NCBI RefSeq assembly: GCF_963583255.1
Contig: NC_084807.1
Span: 13,601,072 to 13,665,071, forward strand
Direction: 5' to 3'
DNA length: 64,000 nucleotides
Source of the DNA: Pyrus communis
Lineage: Eukaryota; Streptophyta; Magnoliopsida; Rosales; Rosaceae
The translations under genes and the position numbers were made by a program. The notes beneath the pieces are model-generated. The model was not told the DNA's origin and made no database searches. It saw only the letters and a list, made by a program, of their open reading frames with translations. Below are positions 34,701-46,040 of the stretch, piece after piece; the first letter of the stretch is position 1, and each line of letters opens with the position of its first letter.

Positions 34701-36179
34701 GTCGTTCCCAAGAAGTCCGGAGTAACTGTTATCAAGAATGATGAGAATGAGCTCGTGCCTACACGCATTCAGACTGGATGGCGAGTATGTATCGATTACC
34801 GGAAGCTAAATGCCATGACTAGGAAAGATCACTTTCCTTTGCCATTCATCGACCAGATGCTCGAAAGGTTAGCCGGTCATGCTTTTTACTGTTTTCTTGA
34901 TGGATACTCTGGATATAACCAAATTGTGATAGCCCCGGATGATCAAGAGAAGACCACATTCACATGTCCCTTTGGAACATTTGCTTATCGTCGCATGCCA
35001 TTTGGCTTATGCAACGCACCGGCCACTTTCCAAAGGTGTATGGTAAGTATATTTTCCGATTTTGTTGAAAAGATCATTGAGGTTTTCATGGATGATTTCA
35101 GTGTATTTGGGAGTTCATTTGATAATTGCTTGGATAATCTGACCTTAATTTTGAAACGATGTGTTGAAACTAACCTTGTCTTGAATTGGGAGAAATGTCA
35201 CTTTATGGTGAAACAAGGTATAGTTTTAGGACATATTGTTTCAGAAAAAGGAATTGAAGTAGATAAATCTAAAATAGACCTTGTACGTCACTTACCCTCT
35301 CCTACTTCGGTTAGAGAGGTACGTTCGTTTCTTGGCCATGCAGGGTTCTATAGGCGTTTTATCAAAGACTTCTCCAAGATGTCCAACCCTCTTTGCCGAT
35401 TGCTTCAAAAAGATGTGCCATTCAAGTTTGATGAAGAGTGTAATTCGGCATTTAACCAACTCAAGGAGAAGCTAGTCTCGGCCCCCATTATTGTACCTCC
35501 AGATTGGAGCCTTCCGTTCGAGCTCATGTGCGATGCATCCGACTATGCATTAGGAGCTGTTCTAGGACAAAGAAGAGACAAGCGGCCGCATGTCATATAC
35601 TATGCCTCTCGGACTCTCAATGATGCCCAATTGAACTACTCCACGACGGAAAAAGAACTTCTAGCTGTGGTTTTTGCTTTAGATAAATTCCGTTCATATT
35701 TAATTGGTACTAAAGTAATCGTTTATTCTGATCATGCAGCTTTGAGGTACTTGCTCACGAAAAAGGAAGCAAAGCCGAGGCTTATCCGTTGGATTCTTCT
35801 TCTTCAAGAATTTGATATTGAAATCCGGGATAAGAAAGGAAGCGAGAATGTAGTGGCTGACCATTTAAGCCGAATGATCCACGAGGAGCATGAACATGCC
35901 GTACCTATCCCTGAAACTTTTCCCGATGAGCAGCTGCTTTCCATTGAGGTAAGTGAACCATGGTATGCAGATTTAGTGAATTACTTGGTGGCTAAACAAA
36001 TTCCAAATGAACTAAACAAGCACCAACGTGATAAGCTTAAAAATGATGCACGTTTCTATGTTTGGGATGACCCTTATTTGTGGAAGTATTGCTCAGATCA
36101 AATTATACGTAGATGTGTGCATGATTCTGAATTTCACTCAATTCTAAGCTTTTGTCACACATATGCATGTGGTGGTCAT
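31737..36179 (+). pseudogene. gag-pol: B gag-pol, 5' part (1481 codons), broken by element D
   Basis: Gag, CCHC knuckle (residues 326-339), protease (DLGAS, Asp654), RT (FMDD, Asp1119/Asp1120), RNase H (Asp1266) and the first half of the integrase zinc finger. The frame is open from MTRSS to the insertion at 36180, where D splits the HH pair from the CC pair. The second part is at 56850-57929 and is in the same frame once D and the GTCAT duplication are discounted, so B was intact until D arrived. Gag and protease differ clearly from F, but from about 33985 on the DNA is almost identical to F from 14711. Confidence 0.95.
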
Positions 36180-38014
36180 TGATAGGAGCATATTCATGCG
36201 ACTTAAATGGCTTGTTCTCGTGCATTTACGTTATGTTTCTTTAGTTATTTTAGTACTTTAAGCTATTTTCGTGTGTTTGTAGGCCAAAAGGGCTAAAGGA
36301 GCAAAAAGATGCATTTTGGAGACGTTTGGAGCACTTTTGGGCTAAGGATGGAAAGCTTATGCTTGGAGCCAAAGTGTTGGACGAAATTGAAAACCTAATT
36401 GAAGACCAAAGTGTTGGAACCTTGTTCCCTTTAGTTTTAGGATATTTAAACCTTTCCTATATCCTTAGTCGTGCATAACATTCCAACATTCCACTCCTTC
36501 ATTCACCACTTATCATATCATACACTTATCTTATCATCACCACATATCATTCATTTATTACTTATCATATCATTCATTCATCTACATATCAATAACCACT
36601 TATCATTCATTTATTACTTATCATATCATTCATTCATCTACATATCAATAACCACTTATCTTATCACTCAACATATCATTCATTTATCACTCAACATATC
36701 ATTCACTTATCACTTATCTTATCATTCACTTACCACTCAACATATCACTCAACATATCATACACTTATCACTCAACACACTTCACACAAACAACATCCAC
36801 ATGCATTCATCATAATTCACCCTAGCTACCACCATTCACACACACATGCACTTATTCTTTCATCATTGCACCACCATTCACCATTCACACACACATGCAC
36901 TTACTCCTTCATCATTACACCACCTTCTCCATCTTTATTCCACATGCATTCATCATAATTCACCCTAGCTACCACCATTCACACACACATGCACTTATTC
37001 TTTCATCATTGCACCACCATTCACCATTCACACACACATGCACTTACTCTTTCATCATTGCACCACCATTCACACACACATGCACTTACTCTTTCATCAT
37101 TGCACCACCAATTCAACACATGCATTCACACACCAACAACCTAGCTCTTTTTCCATCATTATTTCATCCACATGCACTCTCAATCATAACAACCACATTC
37201 ACTCTTAAACAATCAATCACATATTCTCCCATTCCCCCTATAAAAACCCATGCATTCATACACAAAAATCACATCTCATTCACAACACAACACCCCTCAA
37301 ACACTTCCATTCTTTCTTTGCCGTGAGTCCCCTTAGAATCCAAAACCATCTTTCCATTTCCACCACTTCCCAACCCTCCAAACCACTCCTCTACCATTTC
37401 CATAATCCCCCAAACCTCACCTTAGACCTTGTGCTACAACAACGAGGAAGATAAGAGGGCCTAAACGTTCATACAATTCAAGTTTGAGTTGTTGGAATGT
37501 TTAGGTGTTTCTTTAATTTCAAAGTTATGAGGAAATAAACCCCCCCTTTAGCTAGGGGGTGATTCGAAATAAATGTTTATACTTGCATTTTGATTTGATT
37601 ACCTTTCGTTGGAATTTCATAAGTTTTGAATTCAATTTGTTTAACCGTTTGATTGATAACTTATTTATGAATGTTTATTAAGAATGCGCGCTTAATTTTC
37701 ATGCATAAATATGACGCTAGAATATAAGTGAATTTCACCTAATCGTTATGAACTTATATTCACAAGTAGTGGAGGTTGCTTATAAACAATCGCGTTAAAC
37801 GAATTCTTGGCATAAGTTTCATGCTTATTCCATAGTAACGAATGCCTCGTCAACACTTATAGTTTTCATAATGCTTAATGATCTTTGATTGTATCTTTAT
37901 TGTGCTTTTCACGTAAAGGACTTTTGGAGAATGTGGTGAATTGCGTTGCGCTAACCCATCCAATTCATTAACTTAAGGAGAACTTGACGGTTAATTTAAG
38001 CGGACCTAATTAAC
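36180..38014 (+). mobile_element. D: 5' LTR, first part
   Basis: Starts TGATAGGAGC. U3 carries repeats of CATATCATTCATTTATCAC (36515-36780) and several units of CACACACATGCACTTA-CTTTCATCATTGCACCACC (36835-37110). TATA box at 37239-37246. Interrupted at 38014 by C; TTAAC (38010-38014) is the left target copy. Confidence 0.93.
36500..37110 (+). repeat. Imperfect tandem repeats in D LTR U3
   Basis: Two families in series: ATATCATTCAyTTATCAC-type units, then about 60-bp units holding CACACACATGCACTTA and TTTCATCATTGCACCACC. The same array is in the 3' LTR at about 54877-55487. T/C/A-rich with almost no G, hence the long His/Ser/Thr-rich pseudo-frames across it. Confidence 0.75.
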
Positions 38015-40657
38015 TGATGCGAGATTTATACGCACACAAATTAAACCCTCTTTTTGACAATTGTAGTATAAGTATAAGTAGGGATCGTTCTGGACCGGGG
38101 ATTAGGAGGGATTGTTAATCACTTGGATTTGACTTAAAAACGTAAAAACATAATATAAAACACTAAACTAGACTCAAAGAATGTAAAACTAAACTTTAAA
38201 ACACTAAAACAAATCAAAAGACTCAAAATGCTTTTAAAAACACAAACTAAAATGCTATACTAAACTCGAAGAATTCAAAATTAAAAATAAGAAAGATTAA
38301 GACTAAGACTTTAAACGAAATATGGGGGGATTGATTTTGGACGAATTTAAACTAAAATGGATAGATTGTAAAGAAAACAAATTGTAAATATGAAATTGAC
38401 GGAAATGAATGGATGGTATGGCTAGCTAAGGGGTTCTTCTCCACACATGTTACACTTGCATAATAAAAAGATTTCCAATTGCATTTCAATAAATTATGAA
38501 ACTCATCACCCCGGGTTAATTAGGTCCGCTTAAATTAACCGTCAAGTTTTCCTTAAGTTAATGAATTGGATGATTGCATACGACAACCCAAAGCATTCCT
38601 CACAAGTTCCCTTCATGAATTGCATAATAGAGAAACAAGCAAGAATCATTAAGCATCATGAAAACTATAAGTGTTGACGAGGCATTCGTTACTATGATTG
38701 CATGAAACTTATGCCAAGAATTCGTTTAACGCGATTGTTTATAAGCAACCTCCACTACTTGTGAATATAAGTTCATAACGATTAGGTGAAACTCACTTAT
38801 ATTCTAGCGTCATATTCATGCATGAAAATTAAGCGTTCATTCTCAATAAACATACATAAATAGGATATCAATCAAATAGTTAAACAAATTGAATTCACAA
38901 CTTATGAAACGTAATTAAAAGTAATCAAATCAAAATGCAAGCATAAACATATATTTCGAATCCCCCCCTAGCTAAAGGGGGGTTTAGTTCCTCATACAAA
39001 ACAAAGAGAATTGAAATTAAACATTGAAATCAAAGAAACGCCTAAACATTCCAACAACTCAAACTTGAATTGTATGAACGTTTAGGCCCTCTTCTCTTCC
39101 TCTTTATTGTAGCATAAGGTCTAGGGATAATTGGTTTGGGGGATGGAAGTGTGGAATGGAGTGGGGAATTATGGAAATAGGTGAGGAGTGGTGGAGAAAA
39201 TGGTGCAGAAAATGGAGAGAAACTCACGGCTAGAGAAGGAATGGAGTGTTTGTGTTGTGGTATCTACAATGGAATGAGATGTTTTGAATGATGGGAATGC
39301 AAGGGTATTTATAGGAGGAGTGGAGATGTATATGGCTATTTGTTTAAGGTGTTTGTGTGGAGGAATGATGGAGAATTGCATGTGGAATGGCTGCAATGAT
39401 GAAGAATGAAAGCTGAAAAATAAAAGGGAAAGCTGGAAATCTGAAAATGCAAATGGGAATCCTGAAATGCAAAGGTGGCCACGGTTTTGAGTGTGTTTTG
39501 TGTTGGAAATGCATGTGAATGCATGTGAATGTTGTTTGTGTGAAGTGTGTGTGGGTTAAAGAGTGAATGGTGGTGTAATGATGAAGTGTGATGGCTGAAA
39601 AGGTCAAGGGAAATGCATGTGATTGCATGGCAAAGAATTTCAGGATGCATGTGTGTGTTGAATGGTTTCTTGGTGAGGGATGTGGAGTGGTTGAATGTGG
39701 TGCAATGATAATGTTTTGTGGCTGAATTGGTGGTGGAATTATGATGGGAGTGCATATGATTAAAGAGTGGGAGTGCATGTGGGTGAATGTGAAGGGAATG
39801 CATGTGTTGATGACTAGGTTAGTGGGTGGAAATCTGAAAATGGCATAAGGGAATGGGAGCTCACGGTTTTGAGTTGTTTGTTTGTGTGAAGTGTGTGTGA
39901 ATGCATGTGAAGATGCTAATAAATAATGCATGTAGGGTTAGGAAATAAAATCATAACTTAAAGGGAGATGATTAAAGGGTGTTGAAAGGTTTGAAATGCA
40001 TGTGTTGAATTGGTGGTTGAATGATGAAAGAATAAGTGAATGATTATGATAAGTGTATAAGTGAATGATTATGATAAGTGTATGATATGTTAAGTGATAA
40101 ATGAATGATATGTTAAGTGATAAATGAATGATATGTGGTGAGTGATAAGTGAATGGAAGTGATAAGTGATAAGTGAATGGAAGTGATAAGTGAATGGTTT
40201 GATAAGTGAATGATATGATAAGTGAATGCTTATAATAAGTGAATGATATGATAAATGAATGCTTTAAGTGTTTAAAATAGGGAACAAAGCCCTTCCTTGC
40301 ATGGCAAGGAAGGGAGACACAAGGAAACACACGACAATGTCCTAAGGTTGCAAGGAATGTTGTTTTTGTGTTCTAAAATGCGTAGGAGTCTTCAATGATG
40401 CTTAAACATGAGGTCTTTTAGGATTTAACTTTCCTACTTCAAGTCTTTAATTTCGTCCATCCTCTTGGCTCCAAGCATATGATATCCATTCCAATCTCTA
40501 ATTTGCTCCAAAAGGCTCCAAAAGGCATCCTTTTGCATACCTTGCCCTTAGAACCTGAAAACACACAAAAGAAGCATAAAGGACTAAAATAACTAGAGAA
40601 ACATAACGTAAATGCACGAGAACAAGCCATTTAAGTCGCATGAATATGCTCCTATCA
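38015..40657 (-). mobile_element. C: 3' LTR (2643 bp)
   Basis: Opens TGATGCGAGATTTATACGC, closes GCTCCTATCA on the plus strand. A reversed TATA-like box (GTATTTATAGG) is near 39305-39315, and GATAAGTGAATGATA repeats run over 40020-40260. Followed by the reversed PPT. Confidence 0.94.
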
Positions 40658-41356
40658 AATACCCCCACACTTATCTTTTGCTAGTCCTCGAGCAAAACAG
40701 AAAGAAAAACAAAACAAAACCAAACGAAACAAAACAAGTAAAACACAACCTAAACCTTCCAACAACCGTCTTAGGGATTTCCAATGCACATGACCCGTTA
40801 AAAATCATCATTCCCACAGATTTTAGTCATCTTCACACTTAAGTACATTCTTAATCATAGTCACCATATACTAGTTCACAATTAAGCATTTAAAACCATG
40901 TTTTGAATGTAGTAACATGCCTTAGAGAAATTGCTCAAATCCTTACAAGATATGCACTCGTTTTTCACACAGATTTTCTGACTACACACCCTACACTAGT
41001 TATATGTGAGAAGATTGATGTAAACATGTAGACGAACACTCACATATGTTATAACAAGGAAAGCATTTTCTGGATTTACGATAATGACATGAATATGATC
41101 TCATGAATGGAATGCTACTACTTAGAATGAGAACCAGTGATTCCATAAGCTCATATCAATTTCAAACTCCACATTATTGAACACATAACGATCAAGATAG
41201 AAGTCAAAGGGGTGTAACGGGGCTAAAGGTGTTTGGCTAACAAAGAAGGTATATGGAAAACAAAGGTTCTTAAAGAAATAGCGAGCAAAGCATTTGAATT
41301 AACGTAGAATTCACTTTTGAATGAAAACTCAACTTTTGAACAACAAGGGGGAACAA

Positions 41357-41389
<33 letters not shown>

Positions 41390-43249
41390 CTTTTCTCTTT
41401 TTTTCTTTTTCATATGTTTTTCACAAATTTTTTTTTTTCTTCTTTTCTTTTGACTCTCAAAACATACAAACTTAAGAACAAACTTTTACTCCCCCACACT
41501 CATTTTCTTGCAAAATGTACTCAAAAGGAATTCATTTAAGTCATGCTCACTATCTTTTAAGAACAAGGGTACGGATGGTCCTAATCTAGGCTAGGTAAGG
41601 GGTGATATGGTTAGCAAAGAAAATAGGTTAAACGAGGCTCAACGGTGTTAAGACTTACAATATATACGAAATATGGGAAGTAAGGCTATTTGGCTATGGT
41701 GGCAACTACACAACTTCATCTTGATATATGTTATGCAACTCAATATCATGCTTTGAATGAAACGGATATAAGTTCTAGCATTTAGTTCTATCATGATACA
41801 ATTGCATTCTAAGTAGCAACCAAGCAAGGAATAATGAGATCATTCAACAACTTTAGAAAACAAAGAATCACAGAAAATAACTCTCCAAAGAAGGTAATGG
41901 CTCGAGTCTCACAGGGTTGTAGCGTTTGTTTGAGTTCCTTCCTTCAAGCATGTTACAAAAACGAATTTTTCTTTTATGATTGCATGTGAAGTCATACATT
42001 ATAACCATAACTAAGCATATACCAAGAGTAAATCAAACTTTCATCCATGTTTATAACTCTTTTTAACAGTCATGCAATTACAAACCAAATCCTCATCATA
42101 ACGTTGGAAGGTTTCCTAAGACACAAAAACAACTCAAAACACTCTTTTTAGGCTTTTCAAAAAAATGTTTTTCAAATTTTTATGTGATTTTCGGAGTTAT
42201 AAAACAAAACACGCTAAAACAGTTTAAAAACACCTTAAAAATATTTAAAACAGCAAGGAACAACACTTGAAGTTATGGGTGATAAAATTCAACGAATTTG
42301 CATCAACATACTTAGCTACCCCCCCACACTTAAATCAAACATTGTCCTCAATGTTTTAAGCATAGATTCACACAAAACATAAGTAATCACACAAACAACA
42401 ACTAAACATACTAAACATGGCAGAATGTAATTAACAAAGAGAAGAGTTTAGGGACGCAAATCTGGTTATGGAGTGTAAATTCCCTCTTCTCTTTGTTGAT
42501 TGCATTGAGGCTTGATCTTGATGATTCCACAGGCTTACTCTTGAACTGGTTTCTGCCCATTGTTGATTTTCCTTTGTGCTACTTCTTGAACTGGGCAGCA
42601 GGATGGTTCTTTTGGTCTCCCCCGAAGGTCTGAGCTTACCCTTTTGGTCTGTTTCTTTGTTCAATCTTTCCAATTCGTATTGAAAAGGGTTGGAGGATAA
42701 CTCAGCCTATGTTTGTCTCCACATGCTTCAATGTATCATTTTCACTTGCCTTACTCGCTCCCCTTTGCAGAAGTGGTCCCTTCTCCGGAAGTGTATCAAC
42801 CGTTGAAGATGACTACTCGAGAGCAACGCTAGGTAAGCAATCAGGAATAGATTCCAGGCAGTTGGCTCCAGATCGGAAGATTGACTCCAAGTGCCGGCTG
42901 ATTGCTTCTTTTACTTTGCCATGCGAGTAAGAACAAGGACAAAGAAAAAGACAGGGAAAGAGCATGATATGAGATACTTTTGCTTTTGACCTTGATGATA
43001 TGAGATACCTTTGCTTTGAAGAAGCGGTGGATGAATCAGCGCATGCTTCAATCCGCCGTTTCCTCCTAGGTCATATGTACTCCAGGCATCTGGTATCATC
43101 TTTGGGGAAGAAGAAAGAATTGAGTATTTTGAAAGGCCTTGCTGGGAGTGCGCCCTCAGAGGTGAGGGAGAGTTGGGCATTTTCTTCAGGTTTGCCCTGC
43201 CATAAAAGACGAAGGTCGACATATATAGAGATAATATCAAGTGGTGGTA
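40658..43249 (-). mobile_element. C: PPT and non-coding 3' internal region
   Basis: Minus-strand PPT (AATACCCCCACACTTATC on plus) at 40658-40675; T-rich tract 41360-41400; reversed internal PPT-like motif near 42318-42333; the module before the antisense-gene promoter at 42420-43249. A 291-codon minus-strand frame crosses 42911-43786, but it runs over the promoter repeats and is not kept in length by other copies, so I do not call it. Confidence 0.8.
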
Positions 43250-43773
43250 CTTTTTACCCTTGTCGACAAACGTTTTGATCCCGCAATTCCGGCTTTTTGA
43301 AATAGTGGCGCCTCTTCGATCTTTGAATACGCCTCTTCGATTTCTGAGCAGGCGCCCCTTCGATTTCTGAACGACGCCCCTTCGATTTCTGAACGACACG
43401 TGGTAGTGCAGATGCGGCTCCTTTTGACAAAGCTGCACGCGTTTTCTGAAAAGCAGAGAAAGCGTCGCCGAACTTTGCGCTTGTCGGCTAAAGATGTGTA
43501 GTTGCGATGATGGCCTCCACGTGTTTTCAGCTTTGCAGAAATCTTTTGACAAAGTTGAACGCGTTTTCTGAAAAGCCGAGGGAGCGTCGCCTAACTTACG
43601 CCGGAAAATCCGGCTCTTTGAATCAGTGGATGCGTCGCCTTGGCATTTTATAGAGCTATCGATCACCGCCAACATACACACTCTGAAGATTTCCCATTCC
43701 TGAAACTCGACTCCGGCCCTTTGTGAAATTTTTAACTCCATCCACCCCTTCTCTTTGAACACTTTTGAAAAAA
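43250..43773 (+). promoter_or_regulatory. Promoter region of the C antisense gene
   Basis: Tandem roughly 24-bp units over 43307-43396, CACGTG at 43397-43402 and 43518-43523, TATA box CATTTTATAGAG near 43644-43655, about 120 bp before the ATG. Confidence 0.6.
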
Positions 43774-44445
43774 ATGGCAAACTCATCGAACCTTAGCTTA
43801 GATTTGAGTCTCAGCAGCGATCCGGTTGCGCCCCGTCAAGGTAATGTATGGCGCCCTTCTTTTTTATCTTCTAACGGTCCTCTTTCAGGTGAAGACTCTG
43901 TGATGCAGGACGCCACAACAGCTACAATAGTAGCTAAAAACCTCCTCACTCCAAAAGATAGTAGGCTGCTGTCAGGACGGTCCGATGAGTTGGCCGTTCA
44001 AGAGTCCCTCGCACTTAGTGTTCAGTGTGCGAGCTCTGTGTCCAACATGGGCCTACGCCTGCTTGCCCGCTCCCGTCAGGTGGAATCGTTGATGGCAGAG
44101 GTGGAAAGACTTAAGCAAGAGATCCCGCAGCTTAAGTACGAGAATAGAAGTTTGCATGTGCTTGCAAATAACTATTCGTCGGGGATGAAGAGGAAGCTTG
44201 ATGAGCTGCAAGAATCTGAGGGTCGAATTCACAGTGACCGTCAAAGGCTTGCGTCTTATCTCCAGAGGCACCTTTTTCCTGGGTCATCCAGCGCTTGGCC
44301 AAGTATTGAGGCCTGGAATGCTCTAGCTCCGATGCCTCCCGCTCCGATGGCTTCCGCTCCGATGCCTCCCGCTTCTATGCCTCCCGCTTCTGCGCCTTCC
44401 GCTTCTGCGCCTCGTAGTGGGGCTTCACGCAAACAACCTTTGTGA
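43774..44445 (+). CDS. EAR-motif coiled-coil accessory protein, C copy (223 aa)
   Basis: Antisense to element C and nearly the same protein as the E copy. It keeps NLSLDLSLSSD, the SVMQDATTATIVAKNLL centre and the coiled coil, here with LKQEIPQLKYENRSL: a Pro inside the heptad region where other copies have Lys or Gln, which could bend the helix. Pro-rich tail with APMPPAPMASAPMPP. The ATG at 43774 matches the start of the F copy. Tail to tail with the gag-like ORF (84 bp between stops). Confidence 0.8.
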   Translation: MANSSNLSLDLSLSSDPVAPRQGNVWRPSFLSSNGPLSGEDSVMQDATTATIVAKNLLTPKDSRLLSGRSDELAVQESLALSVQCASSVSNMGLRLLARSRQVESLMAEVERLKQEIPQLKYENRSLHVLANNYSSGMKRKLDELQESEGRIHSDRQRLASYLQRHLFPGSSSAWPSIEAWNALAPMPPAPMASAPMPPASMPPASAPSASAPRSGASRKQPL

Positions 44446-44475
44446 AGCTCCACCTTTCTCTATGTTTAGTATCTT

Positions 44476-44520
<45 letters not shown>

Positions 44521-44529
44521 TAAATAAAA

Positions 44530-45864
44530 TCAAACGGCATGGAATTTATCTTTGAATGGGCGGTGATACTTGAAATGATCCGGTAATAGTTTAAATTCCA
44601 GATTGGGTGCCTGAATCATTAACCACATGTTAGTATAAAAGAAAATTGAAATTCGGGGAGGCGGCTTACCTGTGTGCTCCAAAATGAACTCCAGAATAAA
44701 CACCCCTTCGAAAGTTATGACTTGTCCCGTGTCATAAAATCCAACTTCCTTGGGAATTGTGGTTTCAAATATGTCCTCTTTGATGCCTTCTACATCTTCT
44801 CCAGCCACTACCTTCTCTTGAATCATTCTTCTTGGTGTACAAAGTCCTTTGAAGAATTCAACACCATCTAAAACTTGCTGTGTTGCACCAAGAATTTGAA
44901 TAGCATTTTGCACCTTTGGGAAGGCTTCCACGATGTCCTTTTTACTCTCTTCTTGGTTGGGAATCAAAAACCTGCTAGGAAAAGGGACATTGGGTGGAAT
45001 AACATCAGAATAACATGGAATTGGGACGTCCTTACTGGTGGTGGGTGGTTTAGAGGGCTTAGGGATCTGCGGCAAGGGTTGTTCTACCCTTGCCGTGTGC
45101 ATGTCTTCTTCCTCCTCCTCAATTAGCAGCTCTTCATCCACTTCTAGGCTATGTTTGGACATTTTTAGGTCAGCTCCAACCTCCATAGCACTTCCCAAAG
45201 TGATAGCATTATGGATTTCAAAATCTTCCTTCGAGTTTTCAATAGTTGAGTTGGAGAGTTCACTTTGCTCTTGAATTTGTTTCATGAACTCCATAATCTG
45301 CCCAAATTGCTCGTCCAATTTACCCAACTCCTTGGCTTGATTTTGTGACCCCTGCGCCAAAGAGGTTAGTAATTGAAAATTTTTATCATTATCCATGGAC
45401 ATACTTGAACTTGATTGGAATTGTTGTGGGGGAGGTTGTGGTGGCTGCATAGGTGTTGTATTGAACTCATCATATGGTTGCCAATATGCTTCTTGTTGAG
45501 CCTCCTTGGCTTGATTTTGTGACCCCTGCGCCAAAGAATTTATTTCATTAAGAATTTGATTATAATCTATTGGCAAACTTGAATTTAATTGAGCATATTG
45601 CATATGAAGTTGTGGTGGCTGCATAGGTCTTGAATAGAACTCCTCATATGGTTGCCAATATGCTTCACGTTGAACTTGTTGATCTTCCCACCATATAGAG
45701 TTTGAATGATCCCTCCAATCTCTTTGTGGACATTGATTGGCTTGAAATCCTTGCCTATATGAAGCACCAAATGTAGGGACACTCTGCATTGTGGTCCTTT
45801 CGGCATACGGCGACAATTTAGAAGTAAGATTTGCCAATTGAGCTTGAATGCTAGCAAAATCCAT
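44530..45864 (-). CDS. C gag-like ORF of the non-autonomous family (444 aa)
   Basis: Starts MDFASIQAQLANLTSK, which matches the Gag segment before the zinc knuckle in F and B (IQSQLANLTS). It then follows the Gag C-terminal linker (WRDHSN, DNDKNFQLLTSLAQG, PNVPFPSRF, KDIVEAFPKVQ) and joins to the linker before RT (APNLEFKLLPDHFKYH), ending FHAV. The capsid core, CCHC knuckle, protease, RT, RNase H and integrase are absent. An internal duplication repeats EAYWQPY..F...PMQPPQ and SLAQGSQNQAKE. The frame is open and 98% or so like the D copy by eye. A role (RNA or Gag binding in trans) is a guess; it may simply be a recent deletion product. Confidence 0.82.
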   Translation of the reverse strand: MDFASIQAQLANLTSKLSPYAERTTMQSVPTFGASYRQGFQANQCPQRDWRDHSNSIWWEDQQVQREAYWQPYEEFYSRPMQPPQLHMQYAQLNSSLPIDYNQILNEINSLAQGSQNQAKEAQQEAYWQPYDEFNTTPMQPPQPPPQQFQSSSSMSMDNDKNFQLLTSLAQGSQNQAKELGKLDEQFGQIMEFMKQIQEQSELSNSTIENSKEDFEIHNAITLGSAMEVGADLKMSKHSLEVDEELLIEEEEEDMHTARVEQPLPQIPKPSKPPTTSKDVPIPCYSDVIPPNVPFPSRFLIPNQEESKKDIVEAFPKVQNAIQILGATQQVLDGVEFFKGLCTPRRMIQEKVVAGEDVEGIKEDIFETTIPKEVGFYDTGQVITFEGVFILEFILEHTGKPPPRISIFFYTNMWLMIQAPNLEFKLLPDHFKYHRPFKDKFHAV

Positions 45865-46017
45865 ATCTTACTTCTCTAGTACCTAAAAAGAAAGAGAACT
45901 AAATCAAAAATCAAAAGTAACAACAAACAAAGAAAACAACACTAAGTTAGAAACTAAAACGAAAACAACTAAACCAAAAAAAAAAGAAAAGAACTAAGGG
46001 ATTAGCAAAGTTGCTAA

Positions 46018-46035
46018 TCCCCGGCAACGGCGCCA
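46018..46035 (-). other. C primer-binding site (tRNA-Asp)
   Basis: Plus strand TCCCCGGCAACGGCGCCA, the exact reverse of the PBS in B, D and F, five bases inside the 5' LTR that starts at 46041. Confidence 0.95.
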
Positions 46036-46040
46036 AAATT

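Noticed and set aside
43000..43278. 92-codon frame (MRYLCFEEAV...) found in C, E and D
   Set aside because: Copies are so close that shared open frames are expected; no domain, and F and B do not keep it at the same length.
42911..43786. 291-codon minus-strand frame in C (shorter forms in E, D and B)
   Set aside because: It crosses the antisense-gene promoter and tandem repeats, varies greatly in length between copies and has no recognisable domain.
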